Shown in pieces: positions 11,901 to 21,179 of a DNA stretch of 64,000 nt (the first letter of the stretch is position 1; every line of letters begins with the position of its first letter). The notes beneath the pieces were generated by a model. It did no database searches. It was not told the DNA's origin and saw only the letters and a program-made list of their open reading frames with translations. The position numbers were made by a program, and so were the translations under genes. The DNA is from Salminus brasiliensis (lineage: Eukaryota; Chordata; Actinopteri; Characiformes; Bryconidae), in assembly GCF_030463535.1 (NCBI RefSeq), contig NC_132891.1:12001949-12065948 (forward strand), read 5' to 3'.

Positions 11901-14900
11901 ACTATATATATAAAAAAGATCAGAACAGCCTGCAGATGCCAGTGACGGCCAGCACCTCAACAAAGCGATGTGGGGGGAGAGCACCATGCACCCCCCTTGG
12001 AGAGAGAAAGGCAAGTTGTGCTCTCGGGGCCTCGGCTACCGATAGCTAGCAGCATAACTGGGATTCGAACCAGCGATCCTCTGATTTTGGTGTCTTAGTC
12101 CACTGGACCACCCAGGGCCCCGAATCTGGTCTTTTACATTGATTGACTTTGGTGTATGTGTGTGTATGTGTGTTTGTTTGGAAACCTTATCTAACTTCTC
12201 TATTCTGACATTATTTTAAGCACACTTGCACAATTTTAATTTTTGGAGGAAAATTTATCGTAGAGATTAATCAATGATGACAAAATAATCAATTGATTAA
12301 TCTGTAATTTGCGGCAGCCCTGCTGTGGCAGTGTCTACATCTGAAAAACAGAGAACCATTCATTTGTGGTCTTAAAAAATATAATTTTTGTACATGGACT
12401 TCATTGACCCTACTTCCATATTAACTTAATTATTATTTAACTTTTATTTCACATCCTTCTGAACAAGTAGCTACTGATTGAAAGCAGTTAGTGGGGATGT
12501 GGTTAGAAAAAGTTAGGCTTATATAAGAAGTACAGCCTAATTATTGTTTTCTTCATAAACAAAACCCATGTGCTGTACACATCAGAGGTTCCTAATAACT
12601 GATGTTTTCGCAATTCTATAACAAGACGTTTACTCATGATGTCTCACACATTATGCTTGGATAATTGTTTCTGACACTGCCCTCCTACTCCATGCAGAGA
12701 CTCTGGCTAACTAAAAGATTGCTACAGTGTTGAACTGTTCCCTTAATGTCTTTGGCAGAGATCTGGAGGCACGTTATTCCTGCTCGTATGCTTTAAACAG
12801 GTGTCTATGGTGTGCAGAGTTGAACACCTCTACCGTACAGCAGCCTTGTCCCCAACCCCCACCCCGCACCAAGTTCCCGCCCTCCCAAAGTCCCCACCCT
12901 CAGTCCTGCTGCTCATGCTTTTTCTCGGAAGGGAGCAAGAAGTAAGAGCTGTTTGTTTGCACCCATTGACAGATGACTGGCTGGACTCCAAGCCCTGAGC
13001 CTGACCTAGAGTTGAACCCTATTGTTCCAGCAGCACAATCGAGTGCAGGGCATTGTGTGCAAGTGCCTTCAGAGCAGTGGGTGAGGCTAGAGGAGGAGAG
13101 GTTAGGAGTCTCATTGGATACCCAGGGCCAGATTTCATGACTTATGGTTATGATTATGATCCATTTCTCAGAAGGGGAGCCAAGTACATGTGGAAGTGTT
13201 GGCTTTTCATAAGGAGGAAGCAGTCCTGAGATTACACTTTACTGAAGCAGCAAGTGGTGGTTTGATGCCGTAGTTTGTACAACCAGAGGAGCTTCTGTGG
13301 TTTTGTAGTCCCTTACCTTGCATTTGAGAAAGCTGACCTTTGACTTTCTTGGAACCAAAAATTGTGGACATCTGGTTTTCTATGCATTGAGATCCTGGAG
13401 GCTGCTGTTTCTTTGTGGTGTAATGGATAGGTTAGGAAAATATCTCCAAAAGAAACCCTCAGGCCTCTCCGTTCTTCGGAGAGCCATCCTCAGTTGTGCT
13501 GTTCCCTCATGCCTCTCATCCCGAGCTCAGTTCTAGATTAGCAGCAGCAGCTGCAGACGCGCAGGCCGCACTTTAAACAGAACAGAGAAACAGTACACTG
13601 CCGTCTTTGTGAATCAACTGGAAACCATCAACTCTAATCAAATGACTTCAGGCCCAGATTCAAGCCAGATGTAGGAATTTCAGCTCAGCCTGCAGTGGCA
13701 GCCAGGGAGAGGGGTCAATCATAGGAGAACCGAGGCTCAAGTTTTGCATTGGCATTGTAGAAGCTTGGCCTGTCCTTTCAGTTTCATAGGCTGTGTCCAT
13801 GAAACGTAAGGCAGTAGAAGAATGGTGACACTTGCACCTCAGCTTTGAGAGTAGAGTAGAGAGCGATTGCTAGAGATGGAGTAAAGGCAAAACTGCTCAT
13901 CAACTCGTGTTGTGGATGCTAAAGACCCATGTATTTGTTTATTAGCTGCAGAAGACGATTGGACCAGTTCCTTGAGTATAGTATAGTGTAGTATAGTTTC
14001 CAGCAGCATGTTGCATTAAAGCGTCTGTTGCTGCTGGATCATGAACTGTCCTGCAAGAATGGAAAAGCACCTTACGAATAGAAAGGACTTTTAACCAACA
14101 AAATGTGTTTGAGTGGGAAAACCTTGGGTAACATAGGACAGTCATAACCAGAGCTTACACAAGTGTTTGTTCTCTGTTGAGTAACAATCATCGTAAAATA
14201 TTAGACTTGCTGGTGCTCAGAATTAGTCATCTTTGAGGCCAACAAACACAGTTTTACTAAAATGAAGGAATCTATTCCAAAATCATCTCTTCCACTTTCA
14301 CAGGAACAGTTTGCATAATTGTGGTGTTCCTGTAAATGAAGGCCTAGAACTATTTGAAACATTATCATGAAAATAATCTCCTTTTCCCTACCACTTCTAG
14401 GTCTAAACTACTACTACCATTTAAGAGCATTTGAATGTAGTGTTTGTCCTTAGTGTGGGAAGTAACAGAATGGTGTTGGTGTGTGTATATGACAGGCTGA
14501 GTGTCCAGCGGGTGAGGAAGCCACGCTGCTGTAAGGGTCCTCAGGGATTGCTGCCCCGCTTCTCCTCCACTCAAGCTGATGGGCAGGAGCAACTCTTTCG
14601 CCTCACCGACAACATTCACTCCGAATTGTGAGTATTCAGCACTGATCAACGTTTCAGAACTACAAAAATGTGAAGTAGTTTTACCACAAATGGTTCTTTT
14701 CCTCCCCTCATTCATATCTAAAGATACCCCATTCACATAGATCTAGCCTGTATGGCAAAACACCTTTCAGACTGAGAAATATATCTGTTAAGAAGATGAT
14801 TTCTGTTTGAGTATTTTAGTAGATGCAGTACTTTTGTTCAAAATTGCCTCTGAAAGGGTCATTTTTGCAGATTGCAGAATTGCAGATTTGTTAAAGAATG

Positions 14901-15249
14901 ATGCCAAGAAGGACAACATAAAGTCTTTGCTTTTGTCACATCTTTGTTCTCTAAAGAAGTAACACACTAAGGCGTTAACAGCCGCCTAGCAGGAGTATGA
15001 GGCAGCTTTAGGTTAGTAGTCTAAGACCTTGTGGCTATGCTTGAAGCTGGGCCAAAAAAGGCGTTTGTCACCTCTGAGGCTAATCCATCCAGATCAGCAG
15101 CCCCCCCTGTGGCCCAGATGACCTCTCCCCTCAGAGGTGCCACACAGCCCATTACTCTCCCCAGCAGCAGCACCACTCCATCCGCTCACCAGGCCTTTAC
15201 ACACCAAGCTATGCAAGCCATGCTTCATCATAATCGCTCTCCTCTATAT

Positions 15250-15323
<74 letters not shown>

Positions 15324-16637
15324 CTTTAAAATCAGATTAGAATGAAACTGTCAGTTTTATAAATCATGATTTATTCCTCTGGTCCTCTTCTCTCTATGCA
15401 GCTTTATTGCGGTGGAGCCTATAGACACCTACTTTGTGCTCATTTCTTCTAAAGTCGTGTACTTCCTCAAGCCTGGGGAATACGTGGATCGGGAAGCAAT
15501 TTTCCTGGAGGTTAAATACGATGACCTCTATCACTGTCTGGTCTCTAAGGACCATGGGAAGGTGTATGTTCAGCTCACCAAGAAAGCTGAAAGCACTGGC
15601 AGTGGTGTGGCCATCCCAGGCCCATCTCATCAAAAGCCCATGGTAAGATGATTTGCTTTTTTTTCATAACTCAAAAATAAACAAAATGCCCCAGTCACAG
15701 TGCCGATTGGGTTTCTCTTTCAGAAGAGCAAAGGCCCATATTTAATGAGTGCGTAAAGCATCAGTATGTGAGAAATATTTTGTGCTCATTAGGCGCAGAC
15801 TCGTATAGTACCAGCAATACAGGGGGGAAAAATCCTGACCAAGTATCTGACCCCCTGTGGCAGTATCCAACAACACTGGTCCTGCCAGGAAAATGGCTAT
15901 AAGCTGGCCTGCAGTTAAACCCCCCCATTAACTTTTTGCTCATGGGCTCCTCTACAGGTGAAGAGTGCAATTGACTGCAGTGAAAACAAATCATTCTTTG
16001 AGCTCCCCTCCTTGTGGCACATTTTACATTCTAAGAGATACTGTCACGGTTGTCACTGTCACTGTAATATTACATGATTTTACTTAAATATGAGTCTGGT
16101 TCCACAGTGATCCACAGTTCTCATAAGCGCTTCCCCAGAGTTACATAGTGCAATTGCTGGCGTGCACACTAGTACAGTCAGGGGAGCATCACAAGTGAAT
16201 TTGAAGCTGTTATTGTATGGTGAAAATGCTAAATAATACATAATCCCACCAAATACATGGGAATGCCACCAGAGCAAAAGGATTCGACTGGATATAATGC
16301 AGAGCAGTGGGTTGACTTTTGTTCCCACTGTATCATTAGGTATCAAACATTTCCACTTTCTTGAAAGATACAAAACTATTTTGCAACATTTACTCATTGT
16401 TTTGTTTTTTTTAATTCACTTTCTCAAAATTCACTTTAAGTGGAGCTCGATGGAGAACCCTTAATTCTCAGATTTGCTAAAGCACTGACCTTCCCATTTC
16501 AACAGGTTCATGTGAAGAGCGAGAGCCTTGCTGTCAAGATCTCCCAAGAAATCAACTATGCCAAGAGCCTTTACTACGAGCAGCAGCTCATGTTGCCTCC
16601 CAGTGAGAATGAGGACAGCCTGTTACTGGACTCCTAA
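1..16637 (+). CDS. vps13d: vps13d, 3' part of gene (15 coding exons, C-terminal ~719 residues)
   Basis: VPS13D is a very large bridge-like lipid-transfer protein that acts at contacts between the ER and mitochondria, peroxisomes and other organelles. Only its C-terminal end is here. Joined exons: 1-100, 647-755, 847-1017, 1171-1272, 1468-1617, 1719-1868, 1987-2080, 2174-2322, 2473-2607, 2806-2973, 8539-8671, 9075-9270, 14496-14627, 15402-15642, 16506-16637; all phases agree and the frame ends at TAA. Recognition rests on the family motif GSVDFLGNPIGLLNDV, the segment TMDNRHQSEREYIRYH, and the tail RVRKPRCCKGPQGLLPR through NYAKSLYYEQQLML, which match mammalian VPS13D closely as I remember it. 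The last three exons form the PH-like C-terminal domain; the exons before it hold the ATG2-C-like helical region. The 5' part lies left of the window. The neighbouring dhrs3 supports the call. VPS13A/B/C are less likely because of these exact tail motifs and the synteny. Confidence 0.95.
647..755 (+). CDS. vps13d: vps13d window exon 2
   Basis: Acceptor CACAG precedes base 647. The first base completes the Ser codon of the previous exon, then YEPLMLRRPDSRRSTTQTW and SGMLTCGLPRLVVQ follow. The donor is GTCTGT and the exon ends on a whole codon. Confidence 0.88.
847..1017 (+). CDS. vps13d: vps13d window exon 3
   Basis: 57 codons beginning VKEGVSGLYDG and ending PDGPTRVLQ. Acceptor CCACAG and donor GTAAAA; both ends fall on whole codons. 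Confidence 0.92.
1171..1272 (+). CDS. vps13d: vps13d window exon 4
   Basis: 34 codons beginning ISDFNQRRMNRTSPST and ending in a charged Glu/Lys-rich segment. The acceptor follows a pyrimidine-rich tract ending TTCCAG; the donor is GTTAAT. Confidence 0.88.
1468..1617 (+). CDS. vps13d: vps13d window exon 5
   Basis: 50 codons, VLVNLEDGVGLSLVNK to LSVQNIQ, phase 0 at both ends. The donor GTGATT is weak but the frame closes soon after it. This is a beta-rich repeat of the C-terminal region. Confidence 0.9.
1719..1868 (+). CDS. vps13d: vps13d window exon 6
   Basis: 50 codons beginning VDNQLLGTTQPVMLC and ending SSLMLTELFK. Acceptor TTTCTCAG, donor GTAAGA, phase 0 at both ends. Confidence 0.92.
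1987..2080 (+). CDS. vps13d: vps13d window exon 7
   Basis: Encodes HLMVTARRFTVIIEEKLLLK and the start of the AFFGYGQTE segment. Acceptor TGCCAG, donor GTTGAA; ends one base into a Glu codon. Confidence 0.92.
2174..2322 (+). CDS. vps13d: vps13d window exon 8
   Basis: Completes the Glu codon and continues VEKLDENLYEK, then RYYFENLKINLPQVKLSVF. The donor is GTAATA; ends on a whole Met codon. Confidence 0.92.
2473..2607 (+). CDS. vps13d: vps13d window exon 9
   Basis: 45 codons with FEDAVINMYPFTRVHPYET and IINDILKHFRE, a segment very close to mammalian VPS13D. Donor GTACGA. Confidence 0.95.
2806..2973 (+). CDS. vps13d: vps13d window exon 10 (LGNPxGL motif)
   Basis: 56 codons that contain the VPS13/ATG2-type signature LGNPIGLLNDV followed by KYGNVGGLIRNVTHGVSN. 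It opens the amphipathic-helix region used in other VPS13 proteins to bind membranes. The donor is GTAATT; a 5.6 kb intron follows. Confidence 0.96.
3279..3482 (+). repeat. intronic duplicated segment, copy 1
   Basis: Shares long blocks with 5253-5452, for example the shared string ACTAAGCCGATGGCCACCC and a common ending GTGGCAGCAGTGCAC. Small indels and substitutions separate the copies. Confidence 0.85.
5253..5452 (+). repeat. intronic duplicated segment, copy 2
   Basis: Second copy of 3279-3482 in the same orientation about 2 kb downstream, with a small extra AT-rich insert near 5375-5390. It could be a local duplication or two copies of an unnamed dispersed element. Confidence 0.85.
5470..6690 (+). 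mobile_element. degenerate Tc1/mariner transposon, interrupted by a SINE
   Basis: The left part (5470-5806) and right part (6194-6690) read as one decayed Tc1-like transposase gene in plus orientation. The right part ends with the typical SPDLNPIKHLWDVVE block near 6545-6585, close to the DE34E-type C-terminal catalytic region. Frameshifts and stops show it is dead. Terminal repeats were not delimited. Confidence 0.8.
5807..6193 (-). mobile_element. tRNA-headed SINE, copy 1, inserted in Tc1
   Basis: On the minus strand it starts with a tRNA-like head (A-box-like GGCACAGCGGTCTA near the right end, B-box-like GGGTCGCAAGTACAAATCC). It then has a body with GGGTAGATGGCGCTCTCTCC and an A/T-rich tail at the left end. 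The sequence TGAATCTTGA at 5797-5806 and again at 6194-6203 is a 10 bp target-site duplication. Two more copies lie at about 11915-12122 and 58160-58505. Confidence 0.85.
7162..7181 (+). repeat. poly(A) run
   Basis: About 20 consecutive A residues in a vps13d intron, followed by a GGAGG-rich stretch. It may be the tail of an old retroposon, but no body was recognised. Confidence 0.7.
8539..8671 (+). CDS. vps13d: vps13d window exon 11
   Basis: Encodes FAGTLSDGLGKTMDNRHQSE and EHLVAGIHGLAHG. Acceptor TTATGCAG, donor GTACAG; ends one base into a Gly codon. Confidence 0.96.
8837..8917. repeat. (TA)n microsatellite
   Basis: About 40 uninterrupted TA units in a vps13d intron. It creates artificial Tyr/Ile open frames on both strands. 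Confidence 0.98.
9075..9270 (+). CDS. vps13d: vps13d window exon 12
   Basis: Encodes IIGGLTSVITSTVEGVKTEG and GLGKGLVGTVTKPVAGALDF, Gly-rich amphipathic helices of the ATG2-C-like region. Donor GTACAG; ends two bases into a codon. A 5.2 kb intron follows. Confidence 0.96.
10488..10530. repeat. poly-C then (CA)n microsatellite
   Basis: A run of about ten C residues followed by roughly ten CA units, with further CA-rich sequence after it. Confidence 0.9.
10905..11125 (+). mobile_element. dispersed element family R1, copy a
   Basis: Shares a colinear pattern with five other copies: CATGCAAAAACC, a T-rich stretch, a variant of CTTTACATTGTGTCAA, CAATAGAAATGCTCCAAAA, a TCCATTGAAA block and CTCCTGTAAAGT. 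No coding capacity is seen, so a MITE-like non-autonomous element is likely; the ends were not resolved. Confidence 0.65.
11412..12322. mobile_element. hAT-like element with SINE inside
   Basis: Begins TAGGGCTGC and ends GCGGCAGCCCTG, giving inverted ends of the form CAGGGCTGC. Subterminal repeats of the ATAATCRATTGATTAAT type near the right end resemble a widespread fish hAT family. There is no intact transposase. A SINE occupies its right third. Confidence 0.6.
11915..12122 (-). mobile_element. tRNA-headed SINE, copy 2
   Basis: On the minus strand the head reads GGGCCCTGGGTGGTCCAGTG, followed by the B-box GGTTCGAATCCC and then a body with CCGAGAGCACAA shared with copy 3. It lies inside the hAT-like element. 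The left (tail) boundary is approximate. Confidence 0.8.
14496..14627 (+). CDS. vps13d: vps13d window exon 13 (start of PH-like domain)
   Basis: Encodes RVRKPRCCKGPQGLLPRFS and GQEQLFRLTDNIHSE. Acceptor GACAG, donor GTGAGT. Confidence 0.94.
15252..15322. repeat. (TG)n microsatellite
   Basis: About 35 uninterrupted GT units in the intron before window exon 14 of vps13d, 80 bp upstream of its acceptor. Confidence 0.98.
15402..15642 (+). CDS. vps13d: vps13d window exon 14 (PH-like domain)
   Basis: Encodes FIAVEPIDTYFVLISSKVVY, then a DREAIFLEVKYDDLYHC strand pattern and PGPSHQKPM. A PH-like fold in other VPS13 proteins. Donor GTAAGA. Confidence 0.96.
16506..16637 (+). CDS. vps13d: vps13d last coding exon
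   Basis: 43 codons plus TAA: VHVKSESLAVKISQEINYAK, SLYYEQQLMLPP and an acidic tail ending LLLDS. Acceptor AACAG follows a T-rich stretch. Confidence 0.96.
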   Translation, partial: VHVKSESLAVKISQEINYAKSLYYEQQLMLPPSENEDSLLLDS

Positions 16638-16984
16638 CTCTATAGTAAACTGCACCTAAATTTCCCATTTATTGGAACTGAAGGCATTCTTCTTGTAGAG
16701 CTTTTGTGGCTTGAAAGCAATGAATCAGAAAGAGCAGGCAGGCAGTTAGGCAGTCGTCTGTGCTTGCTCACGATGAAGGGATTGTTTTATGATGCAAACT
16801 AGTCTACTGTAATATTCTACATTAAGCACAGATTTAACTATGAGAAATATGCAAGAATTTTATTAAGTTCTCTGTTTGGGCTTTTTTTTTTTACAGCTGT
16901 GTATAGAGTCTGAGTGGTGTTTGTTGTTGAAAGTATACATATAACTAATGTTGTATATGTTTGTGTATAGAGCAAATATGTACA

Positions 16985-17212
16985 TATATATATAGATAGA
17001 TAAGCGCCAGTATGCCACTGTCTGCCATGTACTGTACATATCATTATTGAGAAATGGAGGATTAGGTGTAAATGGAGGCTGGGATTGCTGTACAAAACTG
17101 CCTTTAAAATAAGTGTTTTTTTAAATTTCTCTGTATCTGAGGGTGTTTTTGTGGATGATATTTAAATTGCACTGATATAGATGTAACAAAATGCTGCTTC
17201 TCTTACTGCTCA
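16985..17212 (+). repeat. vps13d 3' UTR segment A, source of downstream copy
   Basis: Blocks such as CAGTATGCCRCTGTCTGC, TGTACTGTACA, ATCTGAGGGT and GTGGATGATATTTAAATT recur in the same order at 18781-18910. Confidence 0.8.
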
Positions 17213-18361
17213 CTAGAGAGCACGTTCCAGCATAAACACACACACACACAAAAACACATAGACAGAGTGTAAATGTCCTGTGACACTTTCACCACTCTGC
17301 ATGCAGTCCAGTCTTGATATTTAAACCTCTAGAGTTGATTTCATTCTCTTTTTATTTATTTACATGATCTTTTTTTCTATAAGCCTTTTAGCTTTTTTGT
17401 GACTGAACGATGAATCCGTTGAGTCAGTAGTAATGCCAGATATGCTTACTGTTTGTAGAACAAGCAGTATACTAAAGGGTTGTAACACAAAATGTTGTGG
17501 GAATCTGTAATAACTGAACACTAATCACTAACTGAGGCTTGACCTGAAGTATGAAGTGCATAGATAGACTTCTTTTGACTCAAATAAACCACTGTTGCTC
17601 TGCAGTGATAAACGCAGCATTTTGTGCCTTTCGTTCTTGCCGATATTGCTTTAGAGCATCAAACAGACCACTAGCTTTAATTTTCGTTTCTTTTATGTCT
17701 GGATCTTTAAGTAGATTTATGTGAAGGCAAATCTGCCAGATAACTGCTGTCCTTTTCCAATAGTCTTGCCCAGAACTCTTGCTCAAAACCCCAGTTTTTC
17801 CACACACACACACCCCCCAACCCCTCATTATTTGGCACTTTCTACAAAAAGCACCGTTCTCTCTGTACCATACCACTGCTATCCAATGCTATGGTACAGA
17901 GGTGTATGCATATAGCGTTTCGTTTACATCTTGATCTTTTTCATATTTATTAAGTTGCTCCCAATATGTTAATAAAACTAAGAGATGGTCATCTTTATTA
18001 GACTAAGTGTGTTTCACATTGCATGATGCTCTAATGCTCTGCCCCAAAAAGCGAAAACATATTTGATGTGTTTTTGTTATTTTTCATCACACTGAGTTTA
18101 TAGTATATTAAGAAGAATAGGATACATTTGTGGTATTTACTTTAGATATATCTTTTTAAATAATAATAACAATAGATACTTGATGACACAAATCAATGAC
18201 ATCAGAGAGAGCAGGAAGAAAAAGTAAGGTTTTAATTCTGCGCCGTTTCAGGGCGGTCACCGTGAATATGCAACAGTGTGCAGTAGACTACTGCACATAA
18301 ATGAGTAGTGACTCCTAGGTTGTGTAAATCTCTCCTTTTTGTACATACTGTAAAGCCTAAT

Positions 18362-18367
18362 AATAAA
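18362..18367 (+). other. candidate poly(A) signal of vps13d
   Basis: AATAAA about 1.7 kb after the stop codon, with a downstream GT-rich element. Two upstream AATAAA motifs could be used instead. Confidence 0.45.
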
Positions 18368-18377
18368 ACCTGTGTAT

Positions 18378-18492
18378 TTTTAATTAAACTTGCTCTTGTG
18401 TTTCTCCATTCACTTCATAAACTTGCTGAGGAATGCTCAGAACTGTTACACTACCATGCAAGACTGCTACTTAATGGTCTTAGCTGAATGGC
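18378..18492 (+). repeat. segment B next to vps13d poly(A) site, source of downstream copy
   Basis: Blocks GTTTCTCCATTCACTT, GAGGAATGC, CAGAACTGT and GCTACTTAATGGTCTT recur in order at 18925-19015. Confidence 0.8.
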
Positions 18493-18544
18493 ATAGGCCC
18501 TTTTTAAAATAAGTATATATTGTCACACATGCCAATTGCATTAG

Positions 18545-18765
18545 GTCATGCAAAAACCTAATCTTCATTTTTGCCATTTTTTGACATAATGTAAATTCTG
18601 TTTGCAGTTCTGTGTATTGCATCAGAATTTCGTTATCAATGCACCAGTGGAAATGCTCCAAAATTACTTGGAATAAAATCTTTTACATTGGCTTCCATTG
18701 AAAGTTAAGAGTTTTTTTTCCTTCTCCTGTAAAGTAGCTGTTTAGGAGATACATGTTTTTTGTGA
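18545..18765 (+). mobile_element. dispersed element family R1, copy b
   Basis: Same block order as copy a (CATGCAAAAACCTAAT, GGAAATGCTCCAAAA, AATAAAATCTTTTACATTGG, CTTCCATTGAAAGTTAAG, CTCCTGTAAAGTAG). It sits between segment B and the shortened duplicate of the vps13d 3' UTR. Confidence 0.7.
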
Positions 18766-18774
18766 CCCCAACAA

Positions 18775-19040
18775 TATATAGATGCACACCAGTATGCCGC
18801 TGTCTGCAATGTACTGTACACGTCATTGCTGAGGGTTTTTTTCTCTATATATATCTGAGGGTTTTCTGTGGATGATATTTAAATTCCACTGTAACTATGC
18901 TTCTCCTACCCCTCATTTAAAAAAAATCCTCTTGCGTTTCTCCATTCACTTAAGCTTACCGAGGAATGCACAGAACTGTCAAGCTACTAAGAAAGATTGC
19001 TACTTAATGGTCTTCATAGCGTTATAATTGAAAGGCACCC
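18775..19040 (+). repeat. shortened duplicate of vps13d 3' UTR segments A+B
   Basis: Joins a copy of 16985-17212 directly to a copy of 18378-18492, lacking about 1.2 kb between them and carrying some small internal gaps. No GT or AG is present at the matching joints in the source, so a deletion fits better than splicing. Confidence 0.75.
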
Positions 19041-20060
19041 CCACCCCTTTTTAAATAATTAGGAGTATGATTAAAATGTTATTAAAATTCAGCTATAATA
19101 TCTGGTATATAACAGAGTCAGCCTACATCTGAAAAGAACATCTGAGAAATAGGTGTTACGGCCTATTTTTCTTTGACATGTTTCATCACTTTGCTCATAT
19201 TACTTTTTGCAGGATGTATAAACCTCTGCTTAATTCTTGTTGGACACAGTGAGGGTTGAAATCCCTCGAGTTGAACATGGCTGTGCTCTGAGCTCCCAGC
19301 CTCCATTCCTCTTCTTGACTGACAGTGCATTGGAGGCTCCAGGGTCTCCCCCTTGCTGAGAAGCAGCTCAGGGTCCGTTTGTCTCTCTTTTCCCCCACCT
19401 CACTCATTGCTTATTGATGGATGTACACAATGCCAGTCCAGCCTAAGACCCTAAGCTGCTTAATACCAGCAATTTCAGCTCAAGGATTTCACTGAGAAGC
19501 CATGATAATCTATTAGAATGTCGCAAACTTGTATTTCATGAAGCGTTAAATGAAGCCAGATGAAGAACACAATCCTCATATCGTAGGTCAAAGATTGTTC
19601 AGCCAACTGTCGCCATTATACTCAATTTCATGCATGTTTCCTCCACCACAAAGACGTCTCCTGAGACCTTTTCAGCAAAAAAAAAAAAAAAAACATGCCT
19701 CAGTGGAATGAGTGTGCTCAGTGGAAAGAATGTCTTCAAGAAATTGAACTGGCTATTTGCTTCAGTTCAGTGCACAAGAGAGCACTATAAACCTCAGCAG
19801 ATCGAGAAAGACTGAATCTTTTAAGTTACAGCAAAGTTCCTGGTATTGTTGGTGGGCTTTTATTACTGTGGAGAGTTTATAGATGAATAAAAGACTGTAT
19901 TTTTTAATTAAGAGAAATCTCCTCTGATGAGAGAGGCACTGAATCATGGTCAAATTAATGAATAAACAAATATAAATGAACATACAGTGTTCCTTGGAGT
20001 GATTTTGTAGAACAGGGCTTCTGAAACTTTTTTTTTTTTTAGCTGGGCGAAAAAGACAAG
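19041..20060. other. intergenic, no gene recognised
   Basis: AT-rich spacer between vps13d and dhrs3 with short A runs (19678-19692, 20029-20040 as T). No open frame here has recognisable protein similarity. Confidence 0.7.
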
Positions 20061-20074
20061 GTACAATGTTCTGA

Positions 20075-21170
20075 TGCACCGATCAGCCATTACATTAATA
20101 TCATCCCAGGTGGAACCTGTATGGGCAGCCCAACTGGGAACCAGAACGTTTTGCCCTTGGGTTTGACGTTGGCCCCACATACGGATGCCCACCAGGGTCA
20201 GTGATGGGACCAGGAGGAGTTAAGCATGGACCCCATCCTGGTTGTTCACTGCATATGGGGCCTAGATGGGACTCATGTGAGATTAAGGTGGGTTGTAACA
20301 ATGGGGCCCATTTGGGAAGCCCAGCTGGGTCCCAGTAACAAAGTATGTACAAACCCACTCAGACCCCACCTAGCCCACGTTCCAACCATTTGAGCCCCAC
20401 ATGAGCATGCTGGCTGGGACCTCTGTTTTTTACACTTACTGTCAATTTATATCAGCTCCACTTACTATATAGGAGCACTTAGTGGTTCTATAATTACATA
20501 CATGATTATAACAATTCTCTGTGTACTCTGTTAGCCTCCTGTCACCCTGTTCTTCAATGGTCAGGACCTCACAGGATCACCACAGAGCAGGTATTATTTA
20601 GGTGGCGGGTCATTCTCAGCACTGCAGTGACGCTGACATGGTGGCGAGGGTGTTAGCGTGTGTTGCGCCGGTAAGAGTGGATCAGACACAGCAGAGCTGC
20701 TGGAGTTCACTCACACTGTGTCCACTCTCTGTCCACTCTATTGGACACTCCTATCTAGTTGGTCCACCTTGTAGATGTAGTGTCAGAGACAGAAGCTCAT
20801 CTGTTGCTGCACAGTTTGTGTTAGTCATCATCTAGTCCATCAGTGGTCACAGGACGCTGCCCACACAATGCTGTTGGCTGGATATTTCTGGTCCAGCATT
20901 ACCCTGAGGTGTTTAAAAACTCCAGCAGCACTGCTGTATCCAAGCCATTCATGCCAGTGCAACACACAGTAACACTCCACCACCATGTCTGCGCTGATAA
21001 TGACCCACCACCCAAATAATACCTGCTCTGTGGTGGTCAGCTTTGTGGGGTCCTGACCATTGAAGAAAAGGGTGAAAGGAGGCTAATAAAGTATGCAGAG
21101 AAACAGATGGACTACAGTCTGTAATAATAGAACTACTAAGTGCCTCCTGTGTGGTAAGTGGATGTACAAT
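20075..21170. mobile_element. fold-back DNA element with long inverted arms
   Basis: The left arm (about 20455-20700) and right arm (about 20905-21165) are reverse complements: TCTTCAATGGTCAGGACC on the left mirrors GGTCCTGACCATTGAAGA on the right, and CACAGAGCAGGTATTATTT mirrors AAATAATACCTGCTCTGTG. A terminal-type GATCAGCCATTACATTAA lies at 20080-20097. It resembles a fold-back repeat I remember as very common in otophysan fishes. No transposase is present; the right terminus is lost or diverged. Confidence 0.8.
20100..20415. repeat. degenerate GGGCCC/TGGGACC minisatellite inside the fold-back element
   Basis: Many imperfect units built around TGGGACC, GGGGCCCA and their complements. It lies between the terminal GATCAGCC motif and the left arm of the fold-back element. 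Confidence 0.65.
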
Positions 21171-21179
21171 GTACAAATA

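Larger units (their letters stand above)
9271..14495 (+). other. vps13d intron after window exon 12
   Basis: A 5.2 kb intron without supported coding sequence. It contains a CA/C-rich tract (10488-10530), one copy of a dispersed element family (10905-11125) and a hAT-like element carrying a SINE (11412-12322). The remaining parts (for example 9540-9760 and 12680-13700) are neither clearly repetitive nor coding. Confidence 0.8.
16638..18385 (+). other. vps13d: vps13d 3' UTR (inferred extent)
   Basis: There are no other exons in this AT-rich stretch. AATAAA occurs at 17583-17588, 17971-17976 and 18362-18367. The last is followed by a T/GT-rich stretch and is the best candidate for the distal poly(A) site; the exact end is inferred. 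Parts of it (16985-17212 and the sequence just after 18378) recur at 18775-19040. Confidence 0.5.

Noticed and set aside
12055-12122. Possible tRNA gene (A-box and B-box present), also at 6110-6193 and 58440-58505
   Set aside because: Each is the head of a SINE with a shared downstream body; acceptor-stem pairing and a terminator were not seen.
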